Of a stretch of DNA of 64,000 bases, positions 1-7,077 are shown in pieces (position 1 is the first letter of the stretch; the number at the start of each line of letters is the position of its first letter). The position numbers were made by a program, and so were the translations under genes. Origin of the DNA: Christensenella sp. (GTDB lineage: Bacteria; Bacillota; Clostridia; Christensenellales; CAG-917); NCBI GenBank assembly GCA_022009775.1, contig CP091723.1, positions 434,001 to 498,000 on the forward strand, in the 5' to 3' direction. The notes under the pieces are model-generated. The model was given only the letters and a program-made list of their open reading frames with translations. It was not told where the DNA came from and searched no databases.

Positions 1-81
1 AAAACAATATGAAAACTCATCGAATTTTTTTCGTGCGTTTGATATCAGTTCCTGTAAATATTCTTCGGTCGGTTTTTCCAT
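1..81 (-). CDS. N-terminal fragment of an unknown protein (runs off the window)
   Basis: A minus-strand reading frame starts with ATG at 81 and runs off the left edge after 27 codons (MEKPTEEYLQELISNARKK...). A GGAG ribosome site lies six to seven bases upstream of the ATG, which supports a real start. The visible part is a charged, probably helical N-terminus without a recognisable domain. It lies just downstream of the immunity-type gene ending at 157 and of the duplicated gene end at 98-150, so it is probably the next member of the same minus operon. Function unknown. Confidence 0.5.
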   Translation of the reverse strand, partial: MEKPTEEYLQELISNARKKFDEFSYCF

Positions 82-97
82 ATTATACTCCTACGTC

Positions 98-150
98 TAT
101 AACGTTGCAAACGGTTTGGACGATATAAGTTTGTAATCGTCGTCGTGCGT
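98..150 (-). repeat. 53-bp direct repeat: orphan copy of the SUFU gene 3' end
   Basis: These 53 bases are identical to 667-719, the last codons of the SUFU-like gene. Read on the minus strand in the frame following the TAG of the 157-639 gene they give ...FYTHDDDYKLISSKPFATL and a stop, the exact C-terminus of the SUFU protein. Similarity fades within the next 8 bases. The copy is a scar of tandem duplication or of insertion of the intervening gene by recombination in the repeat. Confidence 0.85.
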
Positions 151-156
151 GTAAAA

Positions 157-639
157 CTATCTCTTTATTGAATTATTTATGCTGTATTTAATAGGTTCAG
201 GGTGCTTATTTTGTAATCTACCTATAAAATCGCAAATAATATCGTAAAGGTTGTCTTTTGTATACGCAAGTTTTTCAGGAAGAACATCGTTATCAGAAAT
301 TTTACCATCGTTGAATCTTTGAGCGTATACTCCGCATTCTTTGAGATAATTCATTATGGCACATATTTTTTCTTTTTCGGGTTCAGAAAAAATCGGTTGT
401 TCAATCAATGATAGCTTTATAAATTCACAAAAATAAGTAAGATCGTCGTCCCAATTAACATTTCCGTTATCTTGTGCCTCACAACGAATATTCTCGATTT
501 CTCGCAACAATTCTCCTTGCAAATTTCGGGCTTGTCCACTTTTGGGAACAAAGTTTTGCCATATAAATTTGCACTCTTCAAAATATTGTTGCTCATATTC
601 TTGTTCTATCAGTTCATCTATTGAAATAGTGTTTGACAT
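157..639 (-). CDS. Putative immunity-type hypothetical protein
   Basis: A 160-residue acidic protein starting MSNTISIDELIEQEYEQQ. I chose ATG 639 because GAGG sits seven bases upstream; the longer frame upstream runs antisense through the repeat and the SUFU gene end and is unlikely. There is no signal peptide or membrane segment; the sequence looks all-alpha and soluble. It has the look of immunity proteins of polymorphic-toxin loci (small, acidic, single gene between duplicated ends, next to a SUFU gene), but I cannot assign a named family. It is flanked by the 53-bp repeats at 98-150 and 667-719 and is read in the same direction as the SUFU gene. Function inferred from context only. Confidence 0.6.
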   Translation of the reverse strand: MSNTISIDELIEQEYEQQYFEECKFIWQNFVPKSGQARNLQGELLREIENIRCEAQDNGNVNWDDDLTYFCEFIKLSLIEQPIFSEPEKEKICAIMNYLKECGVYAQRFNDGKISDNDVLPEKLAYTKDNLYDIICDFIGRLQNKHPEPIKYSINNSIKR

Positions 640-665
640 ATTACGCCCTCGCGCTCCATTGAGTT

Positions 666-1352
666 TTATAACGTTGCAAACGGTTTGGACGATATAAGTT
701 TGTAATCGTCGTCGTGCGTATAGAACTGCTCCATAAGCCAATAAATACCGTTGGCTTTCTTCCTGAGTTTCTTTGTAAGCAACTCTCTCGTTATCGGCAT
801 TACCTGAAATATGCTGATGTATTTATGCTCGGAAACGTAGCATTTCACGATTTTCGGTGTTTTGAATATTTCGGGCAATAAGAGTACCGTTCCGCAGTAT
901 TTCCCGTCGATTCCCATATCGAGCGTATCCGAAACGGTTATGTTATCTTTTTCGTTGAATGCGTATTCCGCAGTTGCCCAAAGAAGCGAGTTTAACGATA
1001 GCCAGTCCGTCGGCGCGTCTTCGTCGTCCGAAGGATTACGAATATCGACGTCGGGCGAAATAAGCATCAGATACTCGTTGCGGCGATTCGCCTTTCTTCC
1101 CCAACCAATATCACGTTCAGGCATGAGATAGTCGCTTGCGCCAATGGTGCATAGTTTCCAAAATGGCATATCTTCTGTTGGTTCAAACACGAGAGTGGTG
1201 ACTGGTTTCATTTCATCCGATAGGACATTCTTTTTAAGTCTCAAGCAAAAAAATGGTTCCTGTTTAAAATTCTCAACGTAATGGTCATATAGTTTTTGAT
1301 GCTTCTTGTTGCTCGCCTTAAAGGCCACTTCTTTTTCATCTAAATCTAACAA
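666..1352 (-). CDS. SUFU-domain protein, probable immunity protein
   Basis: About 228 residues. The body (WKLCTIGASDYLMPE, RNEYLMLISPDVD, DMGIDGKYCGTVLLLPE, ISIFQVMPITRELL) matches the suppressor-of-fused (SUFU) fold family seen in bacteria, where comparative work on polymorphic toxins placed it among immunity proteins. I prefer the TTG start at 1352, seven bases after AGGAG; a GTG at 1361 overlaps that ribosome site. The gene follows a 24-codon ORF and an XRE regulator in one operon. Its last 53 bp are duplicated at 98-150. No toxin gene is visible, so it may be an orphan immunity gene or its toxin lies beyond the left edge. Confidence 0.7.
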   Translation of the reverse strand: MLDLDEKEVAFKASNKKHQKLYDHYVENFKQEPFFCLRLKKNVLSDEMKPVTTLVFEPTEDMPFWKLCTIGASDYLMPERDIGWGRKANRRNEYLMLISPDVDIRNPSDDEDAPTDWLSLNSLLWATAEYAFNEKDNITVSDTLDMGIDGKYCGTVLLLPEIFKTPKIVKCYVSEHKYISIFQVMPITRELLTKKLRKKANGIYWLMEQFYTHDDDYKLISSKPFATL

Positions 1353-1363
1353 AATAATCACTC

Positions 1364-1438
1364 CTATATTAAAGCTTGCGTAGGCATAATAATTGGATTA
1401 TCGTCCCATAGTGCATCTATCTGTCTTTTATTTGTCAT
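1364..1438 (-). CDS. 24-codon ORF between XRE regulator and SUFU gene
   Basis: ATG at 1438 overlaps the TGA of the XRE frame (AATGA arrangement) and the frame MTNKRQIDALWDDNPIIM... closes with TAG at 1364, right at the ribosome site of the SUFU gene. The tight overlap suggests translational coupling. It could be a leader peptide, or the remaining N-terminus of a longer downstream gene replaced by the SUFU cassette. No family recognised. Confidence 0.35.
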   Translation of the reverse strand: MTNKRQIDALWDDNPIIMPTQALI

Positions 1439-1642
1439 TGTTTAACTACTTCCATTTGAATGTTATTTTGTTCACATATCAATCTGATTTTTTCTTTAAC
1501 AAGTCTAGTTGGCTCATATTTGCCATTTTCCCATCTATTAACCGAAGTAAAAAGAAACTCCTAAAAGTTTAGCCAATGCTGCTTGCGAAAGATCTAGGAT
1601 TGCTCTCAATTTGATTATAGTTGCAGGATAGTCAATGTTCAT
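1435..1642 (-). CDS. XRE-family helix-turn-helix regulator (frameshifted)
   Basis: Starts at ATG 1642 with GGAGG eight bases upstream. The first frame gives ...LRAILDLSQAALAKLLGVSF and then stops; the next frame continues SVNRWENGKYEPTRLVKEKI to a TGA at 1435. Together they make a complete single XRE helix-turn-helix of about 68 residues. Removing one T from the T5 run at 1549-1553 restores the frame, so this is either a recent mutation or a sequence error. It is first in the operon with the SUFU and the other immunity-type gene and probably autoregulates it, perhaps through the iterons at 1763-1810. Confidence 0.75.
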
Positions 1643-1681
1643 ATCTCATTCCTCCATGCAAATTATTAAATAATATTAAAA

Positions 1682-1710
1682 ATTATAGCACTTTTTTGAG
1701 AAAATATCAA
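1682..1710 (-). promoter_or_regulatory. Sigma-A promoter of the XRE/SUFU operon
   Basis: Minus strand TTGATA (1705-1710), 17-base spacer, TATAAT (1682-1687). Predicted start near 1675, about 33 bases before the XRE ATG. Confidence 0.8.
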
Positions 1711-1762
1711 GTAAACTGCGGAATAATGACGAGACTAAAATGAGCATTTTATAAAAAATCAA

Positions 1763-1811
1763 TCGTTCCGTAGTAGCACCTATCGTTCCGTTTATAAGGC
1801 TTTCGTTCCGT
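1763..1811 (-). repeat. Three ACGGAACGA iterons at exact 20-bp spacing
   Basis: The minus-strand motif CGGAACGA occurs at 1763-1770, 1783-1790 and 1803-1810, each 20 bp apart, while the bases between differ. Two helical turns of spacing puts the sites on one DNA face. They lie 50-130 bp upstream of the promoter at 1682-1710 and are candidate operator or activator sites for the XRE protein. Confidence 0.6.
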
Positions 1812-2001
1812 AGCAATACTAAAAAGAAAAAGAACCTCATAAAAATGCAATTTAACACTTCTACAAGGCTCTATAGTTTGCTGGCGGGAAGGATAAATGT
1901 TCCTATCTGCAATGAAAAAAGGTCTGACACAATTTGTATCAAACCTATGCTTTTCTTATGGATCGCGTCACTATTTGTTTTGAACGAGCCACTCCTGTGA
2001 C

Positions 2002-2034
2002 AAAAAAAACACGGACTGTTCTGTCCGTGTTTTT
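2002..2034 (-). terminator. Intrinsic terminator of tRNA-Pro (bidirectional)
   Basis: Stem ACACGGAC (2009-2016) pairs with GTCCGTGT (2023-2030) around a six-base loop; A run at 2002-2009 gives a U tract on the minus transcript. Confidence 0.85.
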
Positions 2035-2038
2035 AGTC

Positions 2039-2115
2039 TGGTCGGAGTGGCGAGACTTGAACTCGCGGCCTTACGGTCCCGAACCGTACGCGCTACCAAA
2101 CTGCGCTACACCCCG
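2039..2115 (-). tRNA. tRNA-Pro (anticodon CGG)
   Basis: A 77-base cloverleaf on the minus strand beginning CGGGGTGTAGCGCAG, with anticodon loop TTCGGGA (anticodon CGG), a normal T arm (GAGTTCAAGTCTC), discriminator A and an encoded CCA. The acceptor stem has one G-U pair. Its own promoter is upstream and a terminator follows directly. Confidence 0.95.
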
Positions 2116-2143
2116 TTTATAGTCGTTTATGACTGCTTTTAGA

Positions 2144-2172
2144 AATATACATCATTTATCACTTTTTTGCAA
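2144..2172 (-). promoter_or_regulatory. Promoter of tRNA-Pro
   Basis: TTGCAA (2167-2172), 17-base spacer, TATATT (2144-2149) on the minus strand, about 30 bases before the mature 5' end. Confidence 0.7.
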
Positions 2173-2231
2173 CCGAAATGAGAAAAGAAAACAAAAAAAC
2201 ATTGATTATTTCCACTATTTGCTAAAAACGA

Positions 2232-2261
2232 TTGCTAAATCGCTATTCTTTGATATATAAT
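2232..2261 (+). promoter_or_regulatory. Promoter of tRNA-Gln
   Basis: TTGCTA (2232-2237), 18-base spacer, TATAAT (2256-2261), with the mature tRNA starting 12 bases later. Confidence 0.7.
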
Positions 2262-2272
2262 AATCAACGCGA

Positions 2273-2346
2273 TGGAGCTTGGTGTAGTGGTAGCACTTGG
2301 GCCTCTGACTCCCACTGTGTAGGTTCGATTCCTATAGCTCCTGCCA
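2273..2346 (+). tRNA. tRNA-Gln (anticodon CTG)
   Basis: A 74-base cloverleaf with T at position 1, D arm GTG...CAC, anticodon loop CTCTGAC (anticodon CTG, A37), T arm GTAGG-TTCGATT-CCTAT and encoded GCCA. Position 1 and 72 form a weak U-U contact as is common for Gln tRNAs with an open first pair. The weak 31-39 contact in the anticodon stem slightly lowers certainty about isotype. Confidence 0.85.
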
Positions 2347-2350
2347 ACGC

Positions 2351-2382
2351 GAACACTCTCACTTGTGAGAGTGTTCTTTTTT
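2351..2382 (+). terminator. Intrinsic terminator of tRNA-Gln
   Basis: GAACACTCTCAC pairs perfectly with GTGAGAGTGTTC around TT, followed by six T residues, four bases after the CCA end. Confidence 0.9.
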
Positions 2383-2456
2383 ATGTCCACCGCCGTGCTT
2401 GCACGAGTGCGTGGACATAAAAAGAACAATAACCGCGACAAGCGGTGTTCGCGTTG
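2372..2456. repeat. Composite palindrome downstream of tRNA-Gln
   Basis: Bases 2372-2390 pair with 2411-2428 (18 bp with one bulged T) around an inner CGTGC/GCACG stem. In addition CAACGCGAACAC (2345-2356), which starts inside the tRNA CCA end, is the exact reverse complement of 2445-2456. This second fold would compete with the terminator at 2351-2382. No coding sequence is visible here. Confidence 0.6.
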
Positions 2457-2542
2457 TGTACCATTGCGAGCGGCAAGGAAGTGCGCAAAAGCGCACATTA
2501 CTATACAAATCAAACGAGCGTTTTTATAAAAGATATATCAAT

Positions 2543-2572
2543 AAAAAGCACCGCTACATAGGTAGTGCTTTT
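2543..2572 (-). terminator. Terminator of the yhhQ-SDR operon
   Basis: AAAAGCACTACC / GGTGCTTTTT stem-loop on the minus strand just after the SDR stop codon, ending in a T run. Confidence 0.75.
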
Positions 2573-2592
2573 GGTTTTATCGGTCGCTTCAA

Positions 2593-3237
2593 TCACCAAA
2601 TGAAGTTGGATTTCGCCATTTCTCCGTTGTCGATGAGAATGTCTTGCGCAGTCATAGACCTGTTTACAACTGCGACGAAATATGCCCAGTCTGCGATTTC
2701 TTCGACCGTTGCCCATTTGGGTATAAGAGTTTCGTTCATAACGGCGTCCCAAAGCGTCGGATTGTCGATGATGTGCGCGTTGAGAGGTGTGAGAACTCCG
2801 CCCGGCGACAGACTGTTGCTCGTTGCGCCGTATTTTGCTATGCGAAGCGCGACATTTTTCATATACGCAATCATACCGCCCTTGGATGCGGAATATTCGG
2901 GAAACTCCGCTCCCGAATGTGCAGACGCCGACGCAATGAACAACACGCTTTTTATTCCGTCGTGAAACGCATACTTTTCGGTGACCCTTATCGTGCCTTT
3001 GAGATTAACGTCTATGTCATTTGCGTTCTGCACACCGGCATTGTTGACGAGAATATCGCAATTCGCAATTTCGGGCAACTCGCCTTTAAATATATCTGCG
3101 ACAAAATGCGTGTAGTTTTCGTCTTCTATGCTTTGTGGCAAAACGTCTATGCCGACGACCTGATGCCCTTGCTGCAAAAACTTTTGCGCAATGCCTTTTC
3201 CGATGCCGCTAGAAGAGCCTGTGACTATAACTTTCAT
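2593..3237 (-). CDS. Short-chain dehydrogenase/reductase (SDR)
   Basis: A 214-residue classical SDR. Start ATG 3237 is supported by AAGGAG eight bases upstream. Visible motifs are the NAD(P) glycine loop TGSSSGIG (residues 6-13), NNAG (65-68), the active-site serine near 104-106 and YSASK with Tyr115/Lys119. It is a soluble cytoplasmic oxidoreductase; the substrate cannot be read from sequence. Its ATG overlaps the TGA of the preQ1 transporter, so both are translated together and are under the preQ1 riboswitch. That ties it, by inference, to queuosine or base metabolism, although SDRs are not a known step there. An intrinsic terminator follows. Confidence 0.9.
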   Translation of the reverse strand: MKVIVTGSSSGIGKGIAQKFLQQGHQVVGIDVLPQSIEDENYTHFVADIFKGELPEIANCDILVNNAGVQNANDIDVNLKGTIRVTEKYAFHDGIKSVLFIASASAHSGAEFPEYSASKGGMIAYMKNVALRIAKYGATSNSLSPGGVLTPLNAHIIDNPTLWDAVMNETLIPKWATVEEIADWAYFVAVVNRSMTAQDILIDNGEMAKSNFIW

Positions 3238-3988
3238 ACCGTTTGCTCCTTTTGTGCGCGGAGTGCGAAATACGCTTCTCCGACGTTGTCTTTCTTCCAC
3301 TTTTTGCAAATGAGATATCCTAGATGCGAGAACACGACTTCAAAAAGCAGCTCGGCAACCATACCCGTAAGCGCACAAGTGACGCATTGCAAGGGTGACC
3401 AACCGAAGAAGTTGAGAGATACGATAAACGCAAAGATGAGATTGTCCACAAATTGTCCGACCGCAGTCGAAACGTAGGTGCGCAGCGCAAAAGCAAAGAA
3501 GTTGTCCTTCTTGTCTTTGAGAGCTTTTCCTATGCTCCAATTGATAAAGTTGTTGACAAAAGCCGACGCAACAAACGCAACCGTACTGCCCAAAAGCACG
3601 TACCAAGTGCCGCCGAACGTGTTGTCGAGAGCAGAATTGATGACGCCTTGGCTGCCTTCCACGTATGACTCGCCCCACGTGCCCGGGATCACGGACCCCA
3701 CAAAAGTATCAGCGCAACGGCAAGATTGACAAGCACCGCAAACACGGAGATTTGGTTGGCGGCTTTCGGCCCGAAGTGCTTTGCGATGACGTCCATGGAC
3801 AAGAACGTTGCCCACGACACGATGAAACCTGCGTCAAGCGCAAGCCAATCCACTTTGAGATCGATGCTTTTGTTGGCAAGAAGATTCATGATGACAACCG
3901 TCACCACAAATATGCTCACGACGGGTGCGGGAACGCTGCGCAAAAGCGTTTTGAACTCAAAAAGTTCGTTTTTGATTTTCTCTTTCAT
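3234..3988 (-). CDS. yhhQ: Queuosine-precursor transporter, VUT/YhhQ family (frameshifted)
   Basis: An integral membrane protein of about 251 residues and six or so membrane segments. The first frame (MKEKIKNELFEFK...LAVALILLWG) breaks at 3696-3699 and continues in another frame as SVIPGTWGESYVEG...QFVDNLIFAFIV, the typical signature of the VUT/YhhQ family that imports preQ0/preQ1 or queuine. One G missing from a G5 run explains the break (restored ...LLWGSVIPGTW). Start ATG 3988 follows AAGGAG by five bases. A preQ1-I riboswitch with terminator sits directly upstream, which independently supports the function. The SDR gene downstream overlaps by ATGA. Confidence 0.9.
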
Positions 3989-4002
3989 AGGTCTCCTTTT
4001 GC

Positions 4003-4105
4003 AAAAAAAATCGGACGCCTGTTGAGAAACAAAAGACGTCCGTTTGAAGACCGAGTGTTTGTTCCTAGTTTTGTTTATAGACAGGATGGTAACGGCGAAC
4101 TGTCT
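4003..4105 (-). promoter_or_regulatory. PreQ1-I riboswitch with transcription terminator
   Basis: On the minus strand the aptamer (4105 down to about 4064) has P1 AGACAG/CTGTCT, the loop with ACCATCC and the A-rich tail ATAAACAAAACTAGG, matching the preQ1-I consensus. It is followed by the terminator stem CGGACGTC/GGCGTCCG (4012-4042) and eight T residues (4003-4010), directly before the yhhQ ribosome site. This predicts that bound preQ1 turns off yhhQ and the SDR gene. Confidence 0.9.
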
Positions 4106-4130
4106 TTTCGCATTCGATTTTTGCAAGCGT

Positions 4131-4159
4131 ATTGTAGCACTAAAAAATAGGCGTGTCAA
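4131..4159 (-). promoter_or_regulatory. Promoter of the preQ1 riboswitch operon
   Basis: TTGACA (4154-4159), 17-base spacer, TACAAT (4131-4136) on the minus strand, about 20 bases before the aptamer. Confidence 0.85.
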
Positions 4160-4215
4160 CGCTTTACGCACGCGCGAACAATATAATATATTTTTGCATT
4201 TCGGCTGTGAAAGCA

Positions 4216-4244
4216 TTGATAGTTTTTCTCGGCGGTGCTATAAT
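4216..4244 (+). promoter_or_regulatory. Promoter of pepV
   Basis: TTGATA (4216-4221), 17-base spacer, TATAAT (4239-4244), 31 bases before the pepV ATG. Confidence 0.8.
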
Positions 4245-4274
4245 TTTGTCAACACACAAACAAGGAGTTTTCCT

Positions 4275-5663
4275 ATGGATATTGAAAAATATTTGCCGCA
4301 AATGGTGGAAACCATTCAGAACGCGGTGAGAATAAAGACCGTTCTCGACACGCCCGTTGACGGCGGTCCTTTCGGAAAAGGCAACAAAGAATGCCTTGAA
4401 TACGTGCTTTCGGTTGCCGACAAACTCGGTTTCAAAACGAAAAATCTCGACGGATATTGCGGATATGCCGAAGTCGGCGAAGGCGACGAAATCGTGGGCA
4501 TAATCGGGCATCTCGACGTAGTACCCGAAGGCGACGGCTGGATTCACCCTGCATATTCCGGTGAACTCGTTGACGGCGAAATCTGGGGACGCGGCACGAT
4601 TGACGATAAAGGCCCTGCTATAATCTCGCTTTTTGCAGTGAAAGCACTCATGGACGACGGCATGAAATTTTCAAAACGCGTGCGTGTGATTTTCGGTTGC
4701 AACGAAGAGACGGGCTCGAAGTGCATGGAGCACTATCTCGACGTGGATGAGCCTATCTCATACGGCGTTTCGCCCGACTCGGAATTTCCCGTGATTTTTG
4801 CGGAAAAGACCATAAACAGCATCGAGCTGAAAGGCAAATCCGATTGCGGCAATGACGTCAAACTCGTGCGACTTGACGGCGGCATCGTGATCAACGCAGT
4901 GCCCGACATCTGCACTTTCACGCTTGAAACAAGCAAAGAAAACGCGCTGAAAATCGCCGATGAAATCGAAGGCAAACTGCTCAAAAACAGCGTCGCGAGC
5001 AGCCACACCGTTCGTGGCGGAGAGATAGACTTCAAGGTGTTCGGCAAGGCGGCGCACGGCTCTATTCCCCAATGCGGCGTCAACGCAATCTCCTATTCTC
5101 TCGACGCACTCAAAGACGTCGTCGATTGCGATTTCGTCAGAATTTACAACACCTATATCTCAACTTGCGTACACGGCGAAAAACTCGGTTGCTACGCTCA
5201 TGACGAGTACGGCGACATTGCCGTCAACGTTGGCCTTTGCACGTTTGAAAACGGCGAGTATTCAATCAAAATCAACTCTCGCCTTCCCTTCTCAACCGAC
5301 ACAAACACTATGTTTAACAGCATAAAAGAGACGTTAAAGTGCGAAAACGGTGTTAAACTCTTGCTTCTGTCAGATTCCAAAGGCTTCAAAATCGATCCGA
5401 ATTCCAAGATGATTCAAGTGCTTACGAACGCATATCGCAAAGTCACGAGAGACGTGAAGAGCGAGCCTATTTGCACCCCCGGCGGCACGTATGCGAGAGA
5501 GTTTGCCAACTGCGTTGCGTTCGGGCCTGAAATGAACGGCTACGGCGAAATGATAATTCATCAACCCAACGAGCGTATTTCTCTTGAAGCGATAAAAGCA
5601 ATATTCGAAATATATCACACCGCGTACAGAGACCTTATAAACGAAGTATCGTTTAAAAAATAA
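4275..5663 (+). CDS. pepV: Dipeptidase PepV (M20 family metallopeptidase)
   Basis: A 462-residue cytoplasmic M20 dipeptidase, usual length for PepV/Sapep. Two-zinc site residues are visible: GHLDVVPEGD (His79, Asp81), GRGTIDDKGP (Asp110/111), GCNEETGS (Glu144/145), and the lid-domain FGKAAHGSIP; the C-terminal CTPGGTYAR and FGPEMNGYGEMIHQPNE-like stretch completes the pattern. Start ATG 4275 follows AAGGAG by seven bases, and a consensus promoter lies upstream. It is a single-gene unit, divergent from the preQ1 operon, closed by a terminator at 5726-5758. It hydrolyses dipeptides for amino-acid supply. Confidence 0.95.
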   Translation: MDIEKYLPQMVETIQNAVRIKTVLDTPVDGGPFGKGNKECLEYVLSVADKLGFKTKNLDGYCGYAEVGEGDEIVGIIGHLDVVPEGDGWIHPAYSGELVDGEIWGRGTIDDKGPAIISLFAVKALMDDGMKFSKRVRVIFGCNEETGSKCMEHYLDVDEPISYGVSPDSEFPVIFAEKTINSIELKGKSDCGNDVKLVRLDGGIVINAVPDICTFTLETSKENALKIADEIEGKLLKNSVASSHTVRGGEIDFKVFGKAAHGSIPQCGVNAISYSLDALKDVVDCDFVRIYNTYISTCVHGEKLGCYAHDEYGDIAVNVGLCTFENGEYSIKINSRLPFSTDTNTMFNSIKETLKCENGVKLLLLSDSKGFKIDPNSKMIQVLTNAYRKVTRDVKSEPICTPGGTYAREFANCVAFGPEMNGYGEMIIHQPNERISLEAIKAIFEIYHTAYRDLINEVSFKK

Positions 5664-5725
5664 TCGCTGCCGTTTAATGCGACTTCCCCGACATAAAAAC
5701 AAAAGACACACAAAAACAAAACGAC

Positions 5726-5758
5726 AAAAAAGTCCGCTGAACTTGCGGACTTTTTTTG
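5726..5758. terminator. Bidirectional terminator after pepV
   Basis: AAAAAAGTCCGC and GCGGACTTTTTTT pair around TGAACTT. It serves pepV on the plus strand and can also stop minus transcripts leaving the phage module. Confidence 0.85.
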
Positions 5759-5884
5759 TTTTCAGACAATATTCGTTGCCGTTTCATAAAAGACGACGTT
5801 GCCTTGTCGGATGTTTTGGAACTTATTGAGTTTTTTCCTTATTCGGTTAAAATCTTCTGCTTGCGAAAGCCTTTTTCACCGCTT

Positions 5885-6913
5885 TCAAAAATAGCGTTTG
5901 CTCGTGCTTTCCTTGCTTTTTAGAGACGAAAGAAGTTTGTCGTAATAAATGCCGAGATAATACTTCATATTCGGAGACGCTTTGAGCGCATCGACGGCAA
6001 CGTCGGGAGAAAGCGCGCTGTAAAAATCGTATGCGATTTGGTATCGTTTGGAATAGTTGTCTAGTTTATCTCCGGAGTAACCGTTTTCCTTTTCGTATGC
6101 TTGTCGTTCCTTTTCTTTTTCGGCTTTTTCTTTCTCCTTTTGAGCAAGGTAGTCCGAGATTTTGTTTTCTCTTTCAAGTGCGTACTTGTCGTTTTTTTCT
6201 CTCACGTCGTTGTTGTATTTCTCGTATTCCTTGACTGTCTTGTCTCTCTCGTCTTTGAGTTTTTGAATGCGTTCCTGAAGGTCGCTCGCACTCTTTATAT
6301 CGAGTTCGGAAAGCGCAGTGTCCATTTCCTTTTCCAGTGCGGATATATCCGATTCGATTTTCGCAACCGTTTCACCGTATCCCCTTTCGATTTCGCCTGC
6401 CGCACCGACGTGCGCCGTGTCGAGCGCGGACATTTTATCGCTTGCGACGCTCGAACGAGCCATACCGCGCTTTATCGAATCGTTGAGCGAATTTTCACGG
6501 AGTTGAGAATAGAGTTTTTCAAGATTTGCATAACTTTCGGCAAGATTTTCTTTTGCGGATTTTTTGTCCCCCTCGAGCGCACTCACCGCTTTTGCATACT
6601 TGTCTTCGATTTGGTTTTTCTTGACGCTCGTGTCGTATGAGTTTTCTTTCTTTGACGCCGCAATTATATCGTCGTCGCTTCTAGGGGTATACTCGATTTC
6701 TTTAAGCCCCGAATCCTTCGGAAAAAGAGAATCGAGATCAGGCTCTTCGTCTTTGGGCAAAGAGTCATTGTACTGCTTTTCGAGGTCTTTGAGTTTGTCA
6801 ACGACGGAATTTTCCGCATCGAGCGCGTCGTTTATCTTGCGTTGTCTCTCTTCTTCAAGTTGCTTGTCCGTCTTGAACAAGTCCTTGATTTCGTCCCATA
6901 TAGATGTTGTCAT
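5885..6913 (-). CDS. Phage coiled-coil protein
   Basis: A 342-residue, highly charged protein, start MTTSIWDEIKDLFKTDKQLEE at ATG 6913 overlapping the stop of the 55-residue gene (ATGA). About residues 100-275 are long Lys/Glu heptad stretches (ALEGDKKSAKENLAES, SALEKEMDTALSELD, QKEKEKAEKEKERQAYEKE), predicting coiled coils; a short conserved-looking block YQIAYDFYSALSPDVAVDAL ends it. It is last in the phage operon, where internal virion/ejection or tail-completion proteins are often found; the role is inference. A missing A in the A5 run near the end would extend it to a TAA at 5847. Confidence 0.75.
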   Translation of the reverse strand: MTTSIWDEIKDLFKTDKQLEEERQRKINDALDAENSVVDKLKDLEKQYNDSLPKDEEPDLDSLFPKDSGLKEIEYTPRSDDDIIAASKKENSYDTSVKKNQIEDKYAKAVSALEGDKKSAKENLAESYANLEKLYSQLRENSLNDSIKRGMARSSVASDKMSALDTAHVGAAGEIERGYGETVAKIESDISALEKEMDTALSELDIKSASDLQERIQKLKDERDKTVKEYEKYNNDVREKNDKYALERENKISDYLAQKEKEKAEKEKERQAYEKENGYSGDKLDNYSKRYQIAYDFYSALSPDVAVDALKASPNMKYYLGIYYDKLLSSLKSKESTSKRYF

Positions 6914-7077
6914 ACACTCTCCTTTTTCGTTTCTGCGGTCTGCTCGCTTGCTCCGCCGTTTTGCGATTGCGTTTTGAGATTTTCAACTTCCGCGCTCAGG
7001 TTTTTCGTTTTCTTTTCAAGAACGGACACCCTGATTGAAATCTCTTCTACGTCTGCCAGTATTTCGTTTATATTCAT
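6910..7077 (-). CDS. Small phage coiled-coil protein (55 aa)
   Basis: ATG 7077 overlaps the TGA of the preceding tail gene and its own TGA overlaps the next ATG, so it is translationally coupled on both sides. The sequence begins MNINEILADVEEISIRVSVL and continues as a short heptad coiled coil (VLEKKTKNLSAEVENLKTQS) with a Gly/Ser/Glu tail. AAGGAG for the next gene lies inside its end. No family recognised; it may be an accessory or oligomerising subunit of the particle. Confidence 0.7.
   Translation of the reverse strand: MNINEILADVEEISIRVSVLEKKTKNLSAEVENLKTQSQNGGASEQTAETKKESV

Noticed and set aside
1763..1811. CRISPR array
   Set aside because: The repeated unit is only 8-9 bp with 20-bp period and there are no cas genes; better explained as iterons.
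1676..1858. 60-codon minus ORF upstream of the XRE gene
   Set aside because: It spans the promoter and iterons and has no ribosome site.
1934..2420. Short plus ORFs over the tRNA genes
   Set aside because: They are readings of tRNA sequence and terminator stems.
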